Shown: positions 12,401-21,519 of the stretch, in pieces
Layout of the letters: every line of letters begins with the position of its first letter
Position numbering within the stretch: position 1 is the stretch's first letter
From: Neoarius graeffei
Lineage: Eukaryota > Chordata > Actinopteri > Siluriformes > Ariidae
Assembly: GCF_027579695.1 (NCBI RefSeq)
Contig: NC_083571.1
Span: 73,140,279-73,204,278, forward strand
Length of the DNA: 64,000 bases
Reading direction: 5' to 3'
The notes under the pieces: model-generated
Told to the model about the DNA's origin: nothing
The model's database searches: none
Seen by the model: the letters and a program-made list of their open reading frames with translations, nothing else
Translations under genes and position numbers: made by a program

Positions 12401-15400
12401 GTAAGCGGTTCTTTCCTCTGGCCCAGCAGAGAGTTGGTGCTAGCCTGGAACCGGGCCCTGTACTACGAAGCGGGTTTTCTGGCTTACCAGGGTAACTTCG
12501 AGAGTAACTTGATCACGTGCAGCGTAACTTCCCGATTAACCCATACTACGAAAGTTGGCTATGTTCAAACCGAGGTATGCTGCCATGGCAACTTACGCTG
12601 CATCTCAAACCTGCTCGTCTCAGGTTATGTTCTTGGTTAACCCGAGGTTTCCGATTAACCACACCCTTTTTAAACACCACCTCTCCACCGACATTTCCTC
12701 TAGAGACAATGCCAGCGTACCTGGATGACCCGTGCGATATCGGAGCGCAGATTAGAGATGGGATTTATGGCTCTTTGATGGGATCCGCATCTTTGTGATC
12801 CGTTCTTTGAAAAGAGCCGTTCAAAAGACTGGCTCATTTGGCTCTTTTTAAATATTTATTCAGTTTTAAGAAGACAGCGTCTAAAGAAGCCAGATCCCTC
12901 TGCTTAGACAGTGACATCAATATTTCTGGACATACCTTTTATATAAAGCAACCTAGACTTACATTATTAAATAACCATTATAAATAACCATTATAAATAA
13001 CCATTAAAAAACAATGAGGGCTTCAATGAATGTCCATGCAGAACGGCTTTTCTGTAAAAAAAAAAAAAAAAGAACCCACTCAAGAACATAGTTACCAAGA
13101 ACGCAAGAATATTTTATAGAAAAACACTTGTTTTACAAAAATATTCAAGTCTGAGATACAAAATAGATACAACTACAATAAATATAACACAAGAACTAGT
13201 TATCACACAAGAACATTTTAATAGAAAAAAACAAACTTTCTATATTAAAAATATTGAAATTGTAACAAAAATAGATACAACTAAACAGTCAGATAAATAG
13301 ATAGTTATAACAAGAACACAAGATTATTTTCAGAGGAAAAAACAAACTATTAATACAAAAAATATATTATTAGAAAAATAGATACAACTAGACAAACAGA
13401 TAAATAAATAAAATACAAAAAAATAGAACAAACAAAATGACGATAGAATAAATTAAATGAACGTCCGTGCAAAGTAGTTTTCCCACAATATTATCATTAA
13501 TATCACAACATTATAAACTATATACAAAACAATTTGAACTATTAGGCAAACAGATAAAACTTGAATAAATAAAAGGCAAATGAATGCTTGCTTGCACGCG
13601 CACACACACCATTATGAATGATGTTTTTATATTTCATTTTCACCTGTTGCCAGGTGCGTTTGGCACTGCTGTTGCCTCTGAAATGTTCACAGGACATACA
13701 CCAACTTAGTCAAAGGGACTGAACAGTCAGTCATCCTAATTCATGTGACTCTGTGCACATATCAGCTTAAGTAGGCGACTCCATGAATTTACCATACCAA
13801 ATTTTATTCAGGATTTTTCGGACATTAAACAAGCTATATATGACTGGGGCCACGTCGAAGGACCATTTTCTGTGACTTGTGATTGATCATGAAGCTTCTC
13901 TCATCCTATACTTCTGTTCTGGAACATGTAGAAGGGAGAATGTACTTACGCATTTACCCGATCGGCAATTCGTTGCCAACATGCTTGCCGCTCCTTATTG
14001 GCAGCCGCTGTGTTAGATTTTGCTCTTAATGTTGTTTTGAACTCCTCGTAGCTTTGCATTATGACAGCGCATTCTTCCTCCGTGAAGTACGGCGACCGTG
14101 CCATTGTGAACAGTGGCGATTTGCGCTGATAACCTCCCCTTTAACGTGAACGCGCATTAACCCTGATTAGGTTAAACCAGGTTCAACAAATCAACTTCAT
14201 AACTGGCGTCGTAGTACCGTTTAACCCCAAACAAGATAACCAGGTTTTGTCAACCCCGGTTTAGCGGGGGAACCCTGGGTTGCTTCTGGGTAGGTTAACC
14301 TCCGTTCGTAGTACAGGGCCCCGGCTTGGACTGATAAAAGAAACAGACTCTCTGTTGCAATGGTGAAGGCTGAGCTTCAAGTCAGGCTAAACTTTCAGTT
14401 GTCCTGTACTGAGTTCAAGACATTCATTGAAAATCAGCCAGGACTCATAGCAGCAGCAAAGAAAAACACCAAATATAAATGGAAGATTAGGTAAGGTTTT
14501 GGTGAATTAAATGAAATAGTGTAGTGTAGTAACATACTCCTGTATGTACTGTATGTGCCAAGTTATATCAGTTCCATGTCCTCCTATGTATTTGTTTAGC
14601 CAAGAGCAGCAGAGGCATAGGCAAGCACAAGCAAAGCACACACCACACTCTAAGCAATCAGGTAAGCTGTTTGACACTACGCCTTACACTGTTACATTCA
14701 GGTATTCTTAGATACAATGAAAAATTAGATTATTTATTTTTATTCCACATAAGCAAACAAACAGAACTTAATTATGTATTTCCCTTTTACCTGTGCCCAC
14801 TACTGCCCCCAGGTGTCCACAACCAAAAACTGTTGGAAATGAACCAAAATACTGAAGACCTAGCCTAGTAAACTAGACCCGCCCGCCTAGCGGCCAAAAA
14901 TATTTTTGCCTAGCGAATGGGTCTAGCCTCGCACCATGTAAACAAAAACACTCCGGGCATCAAATCGTGCCCGCCAATCACAACGCAAGGTTTTTGTTTG
15001 GATTCTTTGGGCGGCCTTTTGCAGGAGTGACGACAAAGCTGCGCGACGCTGGAGAAAGCACAGCAGGAAAGATGGCTACAGCTAGTGAACAGCGCGCGTT
15101 TGACTCCGCTTTGGAATCAGTTTTAGAAGAATTAGACTTGCGGTTTTCGTTGAAACATGAGCAGGAAGAGGCTCTCCGCTCATTCCTTTTCAAGAAGGAC
15201 GTTTTCGCTGTTTTGCCGACCGGCTATGGCAAAAGTCTGATCTACCAGCTGGCTCCGCTCGTAGCCAAAAGGATGGGGCTAGTTTGTGCAGTACGAAGAA
15301 TTAATAAACAGCTTTGAAACATTACTTTTTGATTGTTTCTTATTTTCCCGTTATTTTAAATTTAAGGGAAATTATTTCACCAAACACCACTAAATAAAAA

Positions 15401-18400
15401 CTCTCAAAAACAGTTTAAGCAAACCCTTGAAAAACACTTGGAAAAAAAATGAGTGTATGTTATGTATGTGGTACAGACTCCAAACTTGTGGTCATTATCT
15501 CCAAACTTCTTAATATCTAGAACATGTTTATTAATTAATACGCATTTTGAAAAATTATTTATTTCAAGGCCTCCCCCACTGCTTTCTGTCGCTTTGACTA
15601 CGTCACAGTCACTGTTGCGCTGATTGGTCAGAGCGTTGGCCTATACGCACAGAGACAGTTTGAAAGACAGCGGGTTGTTCCTCCTACCCGCTTCGGAAAT
15701 GTCTACGGATCGAGGCCAGACTAAATATTCACATTTAGTCTGGCTTGCCAGGCTACTGAAGACCTGCTATATTATGTAAAGCAATTAACTAAACAAATAA
15801 CTAGCAAAAGCGTCATTTTTACTAATTAGAGCAATACAGTTTCAGCGTAGAAGGGCGATTTTTGTCTTGGGTTAGATGTGTGAAGGGCGCCGTTGCTTAC
15901 AAGCAAAAAGGTCGATTGGATGGTCGAAATGTCCAGGATTTTTGTCAGACACAGGTGGCAACCCTAATCATGAACTTGACATTGTTGTGAAGGAAAAACT
16001 CAGACTTGCTAATGTGACAGAAGAGGAGACATTCTGGACCTGCAAAGAGGTTGATATAGACACTGTGACCTACTCTGTTGGTGACTGTTTCATCCTGGAT
16101 TTGTTCCAGGATGAAATTCCTCTTTTTATAAAAGTCACACAGATTTTGAATGCCAGAGCAAATTGGTTTATTGTCGCTGAACTTCTCAATACCTTGTCCT
16201 TTGATGCCCATTTTCATGCTTATCAAATAAGCCCAACAGCTAATCACATTCTCTTTAAACCTGGTGAAGAGTTGGATTATCACCGGTTGGATCTTTATGA
16301 ACTAGCTGGCAGGCAGTTCATAACACTAGTTCATCGGCCACATAAAACATTTGTTTAGTGGTAAGGTAATTTTTTTTCTTTTTTAATTGAGAATAAAAAT
16401 GTCTATATGTCATGTAAACTAAACCCAAATTTTTTCTCACTCTATCCAGAAAATGAAGTCGATGGCGTCACCCTTACTAAAATGACGGAACGAATGAGCA
16501 AACGAATGTTTCCTAAAATTAAGGACCAAGTTCAATTTATGGCTATTCTAGATAAACTTAAGTTGTAAGTAATTAAATTAAATAAAATTAAGTAATTATT
16601 GAATTTCCTTCAGGATGAATAAAGTACTATCTTATCTTAAACAAATTTCAATATGTTGATTGCCAAGTTGTCAATGTGAGCTACAGTACAGTTATTTACA
16701 TTTAGGATAGGCATTGAATTAGGTAATCTCAGGAAGCCATTGATGTCTCAGAATGCAATGTGTTGTTACAGTATATGAAATTTATTGTAAATGTGTATTT
16801 TTTCTAATTGACAGGGAAAACAGCCATGAAGTTCAAGTGAGATTTGAGACATCACGTCGTGGCTCAGGTGGATAAGGCGCCATACCATAAATCCGGGGAC
16901 CCGGGTTCGGTTCCGACCCGAGGTCATTTCCCGATCCCTCTCCGTGTCTCTGTCTCCTGCTCATTTCCTGTCTCTATGCTGTCCTATCCAAATAGAGGTG
17001 AAAAAAGCCCCAAAAAAATCTAAAAAAAAAAAATTGTGATAACCTCAATTGCCTTTTTGCACTACTGTGAATGCCACTGTTCAGCAAAAAGAGAAATCTA
17101 TGTTGGCAGAATGAAGAATTGAAAATTGACTTAATTAAGAATTCTTAATAAAGATAACAGTTTTATCATAGTTTGGATTGTCATGGGCACATCGTTGGCA
17201 AAACATAAAATTCTTAATGCAGACGGTTGCCTTGAAATTTCAAGTATTCTCAACTATTTTTTTTACAGTGAACTTTGTTTGTACAATCATCAATTTTCTT
17301 CTGTGTCTACTGCAGCTCCTTGGAGAGATGAAAAGAATCCACCAGATTGACGCTGATAAAGCCATCCTAGCCAAAATGGGAGAATTTGCGCCAAAGTTGT
17401 TAGAAAAGGCCCCTAAAGGTACAGTTTTTTTCCCTTAAAAAAACATGTAGCCATTGAGCACAGTTACATGCAGGGGTTATTCCGAATCTAAACTAATAGT
17501 GGTGATATTCGGTTTGCACAGAAGTCATGTAAACTCAATTGATTGATTGACATCAATCAATTACAAATACCAGAATACGGTTTGGCCGTATTCTGGTATC
17601 TGGCATAACCCAAATATCGCCAATATTCCGTTTAAAACCGTAATTAGTCCTTGCATGTAACTGTGGTCAGTGAGCACAAATTCAATCACAATAGTGTGAG
17701 CCAGTGAAGTCTGTGAGGGCTCAGGTCTTAGAGCGGATTAGAGAGGATTCAGCAACTGACATATAAATTGTGCTTGTTTTCAAACCATTTAGCATGGTTG
17801 ATTTCTGAATCACTGATTTTCTACAGGTGCTTTAAAAGACACCTGCCTTCAGACACTGCAATCAAGATGAGCAGGAAAGAAAAGGTGTGTATGTTTTTCA
17901 TTTAAGGAGCCAGACGCCCAAATTTGGCCCATCGGTACCACTAAAGGGCAGTGAGTCTCGATGTTTGCATTGCATTTAGCGTAACTTTTAATGTTTTATC
18001 AGGAGGTTTATGTCTATAATACAGTATATATATCCATGGAGAGCTATATTAGAGGGGAATAGTTTATAATTCAACTTATAGATATCCACACAAAACCTCA
18101 TCTGATTATTCACATTGACATCTTTTGTATTACCAGTTTTCTGAAATGTTGTGTACAAGTATGCAAATGAAACCTAATGCAAAATGTATACAATAATTAT
18201 CAAGGAACCTTGATAATGTAATGTAATGTTTAAAAGTAAAGTGAGTTCTATTTAGCAGAATGCCGTGTAGTGACTAAACAGTATGGGGTTCTGGAATTGA
18301 AAGGATGTCTGTTTTTTATTTTGTTTTGTTGTAGCTCATATGGTCAATGCAGCCATTGTCTTTCTGCCATCATTCTTCAAAGAAAATCCTGCATTCCTTT

Positions 18401-18940
18401 TTGTCAATGACCAGGTAAGGCCTCCTTAAAAAATAGGCTGTAGCATTTTGTTACCTTATCGCTTTAATATGCTATTTTCATGTAATACTTTTGCTTTCAC
18501 GTTACTCTGAATACTGTGGTCACACATGGTAGAACTGGTAGAGCACATGATAGAATTTGATAATGTATTACAAGAAAGCTGGTTCATTGTTTGTTGGTTT
18601 GCCTGCTTGTATTTGGTTAAACTGTTTGTAATATTTTGTAACATGCAGTCTAATTTTACAGGAACCCATTTCTCCCACTCCCACCATTGTGATGACTGGC
18701 ACCAACCCCCTGACCAGCACAGACATAACAGTGAAGATGGATGGCTCTATGATGATTTTAGATGATGGTAGCATTGATGTCAGTTTGGCCTTGGCCATTT
18801 CTTTTACTATTTTCCATGTCTACCAAGTCCATTATCCAAAACAAATCAGAAAGACAATGGCCTTTCTTGAGGCCTTCGTCTTTCTGATGAAAACTAGTGT
18901 TCCTCTAACAGTTCAGAAACTATTCAATTCACTCGAGTGA
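6486..18940 (+). CDS. SAM-domain protein (SAMD3-like) gene of the CMC-like element, spliced
   Basis: Proposed exons are 6486-6567, 16450-16564, 16815 to about 16835, 17316-17418, 17827-17884, 18335-18414 and 18662-18940, all with GT/AG borders. A non-coding exon probably ends at 6184. The first two coding exons join in phase (FI-ENEVDG) to form one sterile alpha motif domain: WSVSQVCEWLEEAGLGHAKD, then TERMSKRMFPKIKDQVQF. The last two exons (VFLPSFFKENPAFLF, PTIVMTG) match my memory of fish proteins annotated SAMD3-like. The first coding intron, 9.9 kb, contains the transposase-like gene. The reading phase at 17827 gives an early stop in the simplest splice model, so this copy may be damaged or the donor mis-called. 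Function is unknown; by analogy with TnpA it may bind the element ends. Confidence 0.55.
6892..8121. mobile_element. hAT-like non-autonomous element in the transposase ORF
   Basis: Flanked by the 8-bp duplication GTTGTGAT-like site GTTGGCGA (6884-6891 and 8122-8129). Its ends are diverged inverted repeats sharing GGCGTC and TACTGGGGCAC. Removing it restores the zinc-finger-transposase reading frame. The interior holds a CA/CG microsatellite (7572-7604) and an AT-rich palindromic stretch (7935-8030), with no transposase. Confidence 0.8.
10185..12292. repeat. Repeat with 1,077-bp tandem duplication
   Basis: A unit starting CACAAGGTAGTGGTGTGAAG at 10294 recurs at 11371, giving a period of 1,077 bases. 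The second copy runs to about 12150 with high identity. The block is bounded by GGGCCCTCGCGCC at the left and GGGCTCGGGCCCTAA at the right. Between them are GAA-rich repeats (12180-12230). No real protein is encoded. The family looks like a non-autonomous fish repeat I cannot name. Confidence 0.65.
12709..12798 (+). pseudogene. HARBI1-like transposase N-terminal stub
   Basis: A 29-codon frame, MPAYLDDPCDIGAQI and following, resembles the N-terminus of fish HARBI1-type transposases, which cut Harbinger elements. It breaks off at the start of unrelated AT-rich DNA, so the catalytic DDE domain is gone. The assignment rests on a short stretch remembered from fish homologues and on the Harbinger TIRs around it. 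Confidence 0.45.
13160..13480. repeat. AT-rich minisatellite, period about 108 bp
   Basis: The phrase AAATAGATACAACTA recurs at about 13161, 13269 and 13376, with similar ACAAGAACA and AAACAAACT blocks between. This gives roughly three units of about 108 bases inside the Harbinger element. No coding sequence. Confidence 0.6.
13950..14104 (-). pseudogene. Myb/SANT-like exon of Harbinger, single exon
   Basis: The minus-strand frame from ATG at 14104 reads MARSPYFTEEECAVIMQSYE and on to CWQRIADRVNA, a Myb/SANT-like DNA-binding domain with the usual spaced tryptophan. In Harbinger elements such a protein accompanies the transposase and brings it to the TIRs. The exon ends at a good GTAAGT donor (plus position 13949). 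No following exon is recognisable, so the gene is incomplete here. Confidence 0.6.
14861..15755 (+). mobile_element. Gene-fragment-carrying DNA element, copy 1 (RecQ-like)
   Basis: The TIRs are TAGCCTAGTAAACTAGAC and, reverse-complemented, TAGCCTGGCAAGCCAGAC, differing at four transitions. The TSD is CTGAAGACC (14852-14860 and 15756-15764). The interior contains the start of a RecQ-like helicase gene. Two other copies are in the window: 21499-24663 (minus strand) and a 93-bp remnant at 42376-42468. The 7-9 bp TSD would fit hAT, MULE or similar; the superfamily is open. Confidence 0.8.
15072..15317 (+). pseudogene. RecQ-like helicase, N-terminal fragment captured by a transposon
   Basis: The frame from MATASEQRAFDSALESVLEE contains a RecQ-type motif 0 region (FSLKHEQEEAL) and a Walker A ATP-binding loop (LPTGYGKSLIYQLAP). 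It ends 15 residues later in unrelated residues and a stop. A full RecQ helicase needs motifs Ia to VI, which are absent. I chose this Met because homology starts here; an upstream in-frame Met at 14967 lies in element sequence. It matches 24208-24453 almost residue for residue, showing that the fragment moves with the element. Confidence 0.8.
16392..16397 (+). terminator. Poly(A) signal for the TNP2-like gene
   Basis: AATAAA lies 34 bases after the transposase stop codon and upstream of the second SAM exon at 16450. It would allow intronic polyadenylation and so separate the two transcripts. Confidence 0.4.
16850..17032 (+). mobile_element. Second tRNA-derived SINE family, copy 1
   Basis: The head contains TGGCTCAGGTGG (perfect A box) and GGTTCGGTTCC (near-perfect B box). 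A body with CATTTCCTGTCTC and an A-rich tail follow. The same family, in reverse orientation and with a 13-bp TSD, lies at 55184-55347. Here it sits in or next to a short exon of the SAM-domain gene; no clear TSD is visible. Confidence 0.75.
17459..17665. mobile_element. Palindromic MITE in an intron
   Basis: CACAGTTACATGCA starts it and the reverse complement ends it; the centre is a further inverted repeat (ATACCAGAATACGG and its complement). TGAG precedes the left end and follows shortly after the right end, but the TSD is uncertain. It has no coding content. Confidence 0.6.
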
Positions 18941-18960
18941 TTTTTGTGATATTTGTGTAC

Positions 18961-18965
<5 letters not shown>

Positions 18966-18991
<26 letters not shown>

Positions 18992-19016
18992 ATGAGTGTG
19001 TGTGTGTATGAGCATC
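18966..19016. repeat. TG microsatellite
   Basis: A run of TG repeats, slightly interrupted, just after the stop codon of the SAM-domain gene. Confidence 0.9.
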
Positions 19017-20029
19017 TAGGTACTTGATACAACATTGGTCCTAGCAGGGAGAGTTTATCTAAGCAAAGCATGTCAAATAGCCCTTGTCAAATAAACCCTT
19101 GTGCAAGCAACTTGCTATGCTCTGGTTGAAGGAAGGCCACATAATTTCAAACATGTATGGCAGGAAAACAGGAGGCTTTTCATGTCTAAAATATTGCATT
19201 GTATTAACTACAGTAAAAATGTGATTTGGTGTGAGGCAATTGGCGCCACAGGCAGACTGCCTTTGTATAGAGCTAATCGTTCAGGCTGACAAGTTAGGGC
19301 CAAGGGCTTACATACATCATTTGGATAAAGTTACATTAATCTGTATTTCTTCCTTAAATATACTATGTAGATATTGTTATGCTGCCACATACTTTTCCAA
19401 TGTCTTGCAGTTTCTTCTGAACTGAACTGATGCTAATAGCCTAGGCTACTTTGCTTTACATAATTATCTGGACAATCTTTGGCATTTAGAAGTTTAGAAG
19501 ACATTGAAGTTATTTTAAAATATATTTTAAAAATGTGATTAAAAAAAAAAAAAAAAAAATTCACACTCTAGTTTAACATTTCTGGATCTTCTAGGAGTGT
19601 AGTTTAAGGAGATCTTGTGACTGGTGGACTGTTAATGTCTTGTTGTGACTTCAGATTAGGGTTGGATTTTTTTTTGTGTGTGTGTGTATGTGTTCGCATC
19701 TGTGTGTAAAATACAATTGACTGATCAGTGTGGTAGTGCAGGTGTGTATGTTGTAATCAGTTCATTGAGTTAATAACACTTGGATCAGTTGCTCATAAAA
19801 CTTGCGGTATGTGTGTGTTCACACCTGTTTGTATCGAAATAATAAAATTGCTATTTTGGCTGTGCCCATCTATATAGTTGATCACTGTAATGAACTAAAC
19901 ATAATTTTAAATAAACATAAAAATGACAAAGTGTTAAGCATTGTCAGTCTTCTTTCTCCAAAAGCATAGGTTGATTGTGTAAAAAAAAAAAAGTAACTAA
20001 CATAAAATCAAGTGCTGTATAAAATGAAC
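19017..20029. other. 3' region of the CMC-like element, non-coding
   Basis: No coding frame. It contains an A-run (19541-19558), further TG-rich stretches (19675-19700) and AATAAA-like signals near 19840 and 19909. It is probably the 3' untranslated and internal non-coding part of the element. Confidence 0.4.
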
Positions 20030-20270
20030 CTTAAGTGGTTCTTTGATGAACTAGATTCACTGGTTCTTTGAAGATCCTTGTTTGAGGGTTCTTTGAAGAT
20101 CCTTCTAAGAATAGGTTCTTGGAAGAACCTTTTGAAAAGGTGCTTCATGGAACTAAAACAAGGTCTTTGAAGAACCATTCAATAAATGGTTCTTTAAAGA
20201 ACTGTTGCATGAACGGTTCTTTGAAGCCCTGAAAAAGGTTCTTCTATGGCATCGCCCTGAAGAACCGGTA
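20030..20270 (+). repeat. Right subterminal GGTTCTTTGAAGA repeats
   Basis: About eight diverged copies of a GGTTCTTTGAAGAWCC motif in 240 bases, just inside the right TIR. The motif is itself roughly palindromic. The left end has about four copies. Arrays like this are where TnpA-type proteins bind in En/Spm elements. Confidence 0.7.
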
Positions 20271-21086
20271 CTGGCCCCATTATTTTTTAGAGTGTAATAA
20301 CCTTCCTGACTCGCACCGAGTCAACGCTAACCACTTAATCCGCGATCCCAGTTTAGGCGTGTAGGGGACTAAACACTGTGAAGTGATGAATTTTCACTCC
20401 CGCTGCATGGGGGGTGACGTCAACGACACATATTCTTACGCTATTTGCGCACAAAGCGGACCATATATGAACACACACACCGACATAAACGGAGATAAAC
20501 TTAGCATACAAAGAAAGAAAATGGATTCACAATATTGTGATTGAATTCGTTTAATTCGGTGGGGGAAAGACTACTCCCGTAAACTGACTGCATATTACAG
20601 GATATTGCAGAGACAGTGCACTTGTAAGTGTAAGCCTACATGTAAAACCCCCGCCCGCACGACCCCTCCCCTTGTCCTTATCACAGGTCTGTGTGTGCGC
20701 GGCTGTGTCAGCATTTCACACGTACACCCACAATAACTAGTAGTCCCGAGTAGTTAGGATTGATACATATGTCTAAAACAGGGTTAATATTAAATTCAGG
20801 CTTTTTGAAATAATCCTACCTTAATACAGTTGAATTCTACGATTGCAACGTAAGAATCATAACAACCAATCAGATTTGTTCTACCATGCCAGTTTTAGTA
20901 GTGATTTATGTGAAATGTATTTTTGTGCAATGCGCAACCACTTAATATTTCGTATTTGAAAATGCAAATTATTAATACGTCTATAATACATTATATTTTC
21001 ATAAGAAAACAATTAAGTGATCTGAGTCTCCGTTGAGGGGGCGGGGCCCCCTTTCGCCCCCCCATGGCGCCGGGCCTGGTTGTGAT

Positions 21087-21490
21087 GGGCTGTGCAATAA
21101 AATCAACAGCCATTTTCACAAAATAAGGCTCTATAAAATCTAGCCCGGGAGGTTTGCTGTGGTTCAAAGTTTTGAGAGCCTTATACATACTTGTTGCATG
21201 GTAAAAGGTAAAAGGTTCTCCAAAGAATGCTTCAGAGCTTGTAGTACAATGAGGCACGGGAACAGTTCTTGTGGCTTCAAACAAAGACCCAGATGACACT
21301 AAGTGTTTATTAAAACAATTTAAGATCTCAGTTCTGCCATACACTGGGGCTGAGTCTTTTAAAACAAAAGTAGGAAGTGTCTGAGGACTTTTGTTCACAG
21401 ATAAAGACTTGATCACCTATCAAAATTTCTGCGGATTATTAAGATTATCAGTTGTAACAGACAAATAGTATTCTGATTTAGCCTTTTTAA
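21087..21490 (-). pseudogene. LINE A, reverse transcriptase N-terminal fragment
   Basis: Minus-strand continuation of LINE A upstream of the fragment at 4386-4773. It contains TSMYKALKTLNHSKPPGLDF and FVKMAVDFIAQPITT, the region just before the reverse transcriptase core. Two adjacent in-frame stops lie near 21420. The reading frame runs unbroken into the hAT insertion site at 21079-21086 and resumes at 4773. The other end stops at 21490, where a TSD marks the RecQ-fragment element. Confidence 0.75.
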
Positions 21491-21519
21491 TGAGAAGTTA
21501 GCCTGGCAAGCCAGACTAA

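Larger units (their letters stand above)
12453..14321. mobile_element. PIF/Harbinger element, internally rearranged
   Basis: TIRs start GGGCCCTGTACTACGAAG at the left; the right end reads the same in reverse complement with one mismatch (GGGCCCTGTACTACGAAC). Two coding remnants typical of Harbinger are present: a Myb/SANT-like exon on the minus strand (13950-14104) and a short piece of a HARBI1-like N-terminus (12709-12798). The TSD is not clear because the flanks are GC-palindromic. Between the coding remnants lies an AT-rich tandem repeat. Confidence 0.75.
9831..15966. mobile_element. 6.1-kb hAT-like element with nested insertions
   Basis: The ends TAGTGTTGCCACCTG and, reverse-complemented, TAGGGTTGCCACCTG are flanked by the perfect 8-bp TSD ATCATGAA (9823-9830 and 15967-15974). 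The transposase-like frame around it joins cleanly (KYHE to HELDIV). It hosts a tandem-repeat element (10185-12292), a Harbinger element (12453-14321) and a RecQ-fragment element (14861-15755). Exon-like unidentified sequence with good splice signals lies at 14361-14492 and 14813-14860. Confidence 0.85.
6582..16358 (+). pseudogene. C2H2 zinc-finger / TNP2-like transposase gene, broken
   Basis: The start has two C2H2-type zinc-finger-like units (CTFCPIKKPTHNKLLKHLKLFH and CGLDGCPRTF...HIRKKH, about residues 6-60). After an insertion the frame resumes at about 8130. The core, from 8763, includes a TNP2-like block (LEPLISDIQKLQ...SADNLSAHSLAGF...CRYC) and NAFPPDVMHDFLEGVVP, then TPKVHFLLHYPRLIEEFG. 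The 3' part resumes at 15975 and stops at 16358; an AATAAA signal follows at 16392. The gene is broken by hAT insertions at 6892 and 9831 and by frameshifts near 8290 and 8760. The fold resembles RNase H-like transposases of the CMC/KDZ type, but catalytic residues cannot be assigned with confidence. Confidence 0.6.
5599..20294 (+). mobile_element. 14.7-kb CMC/CACTA-like DNA transposon with two genes
   Basis: The 15-bp perfect TIR CACTCTAAAAAATAA bounds both ends and TA flanks each side (5597-5598, 20295-20296). Subterminal GGTTCTT-type repeats cluster just inside both ends. The interior holds a multi-exon SAM-domain gene and, within its first coding intron, a gene resembling TNP2-type transposases. 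A CACT start, a 2-bp TSD and a TNP2-like protein point to the CMC superfamily (CACTA/Mirage/Chapaev). Nested insertions at 6892-8121, 9831-15966, 16850-17032 and 17459-17665 disable it. The exact family is not established. Confidence 0.65.
4774..21078. mobile_element. hAT-like element with 16-bp perfect TIRs, host to a 14.7-kb insertion
   Basis: The ends are CAGGCCCGGCGCCATG and its exact reverse complement, flanked on both sides by the 8-bp duplication GTTGTGAT (4766-4773 and 21079-21086). An 8-bp TSD and a CAGG start fit the hAT superfamily. It sits inside an otherwise continuous LINE A reading frame, so the boundaries are firm. Without the nested 5599-20294 element and the SINE it is about 1.2 kb with no coding region, so it was probably a non-autonomous hAT. 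Confidence 0.85.

Noticed and set aside
14967..15317. Host RecQ helicase gene
   Set aside because: Only the N-terminal motifs are present, the same truncation occurs in a second copy, and both lie inside TIR-bounded elements.
4774..21078. A single 16.3-kb autonomous transposon
   Set aside because: A second, inner pair of perfect TIRs with TA duplication (5599-20294) encloses the genes, so the outer element more likely is a small non-autonomous hAT.
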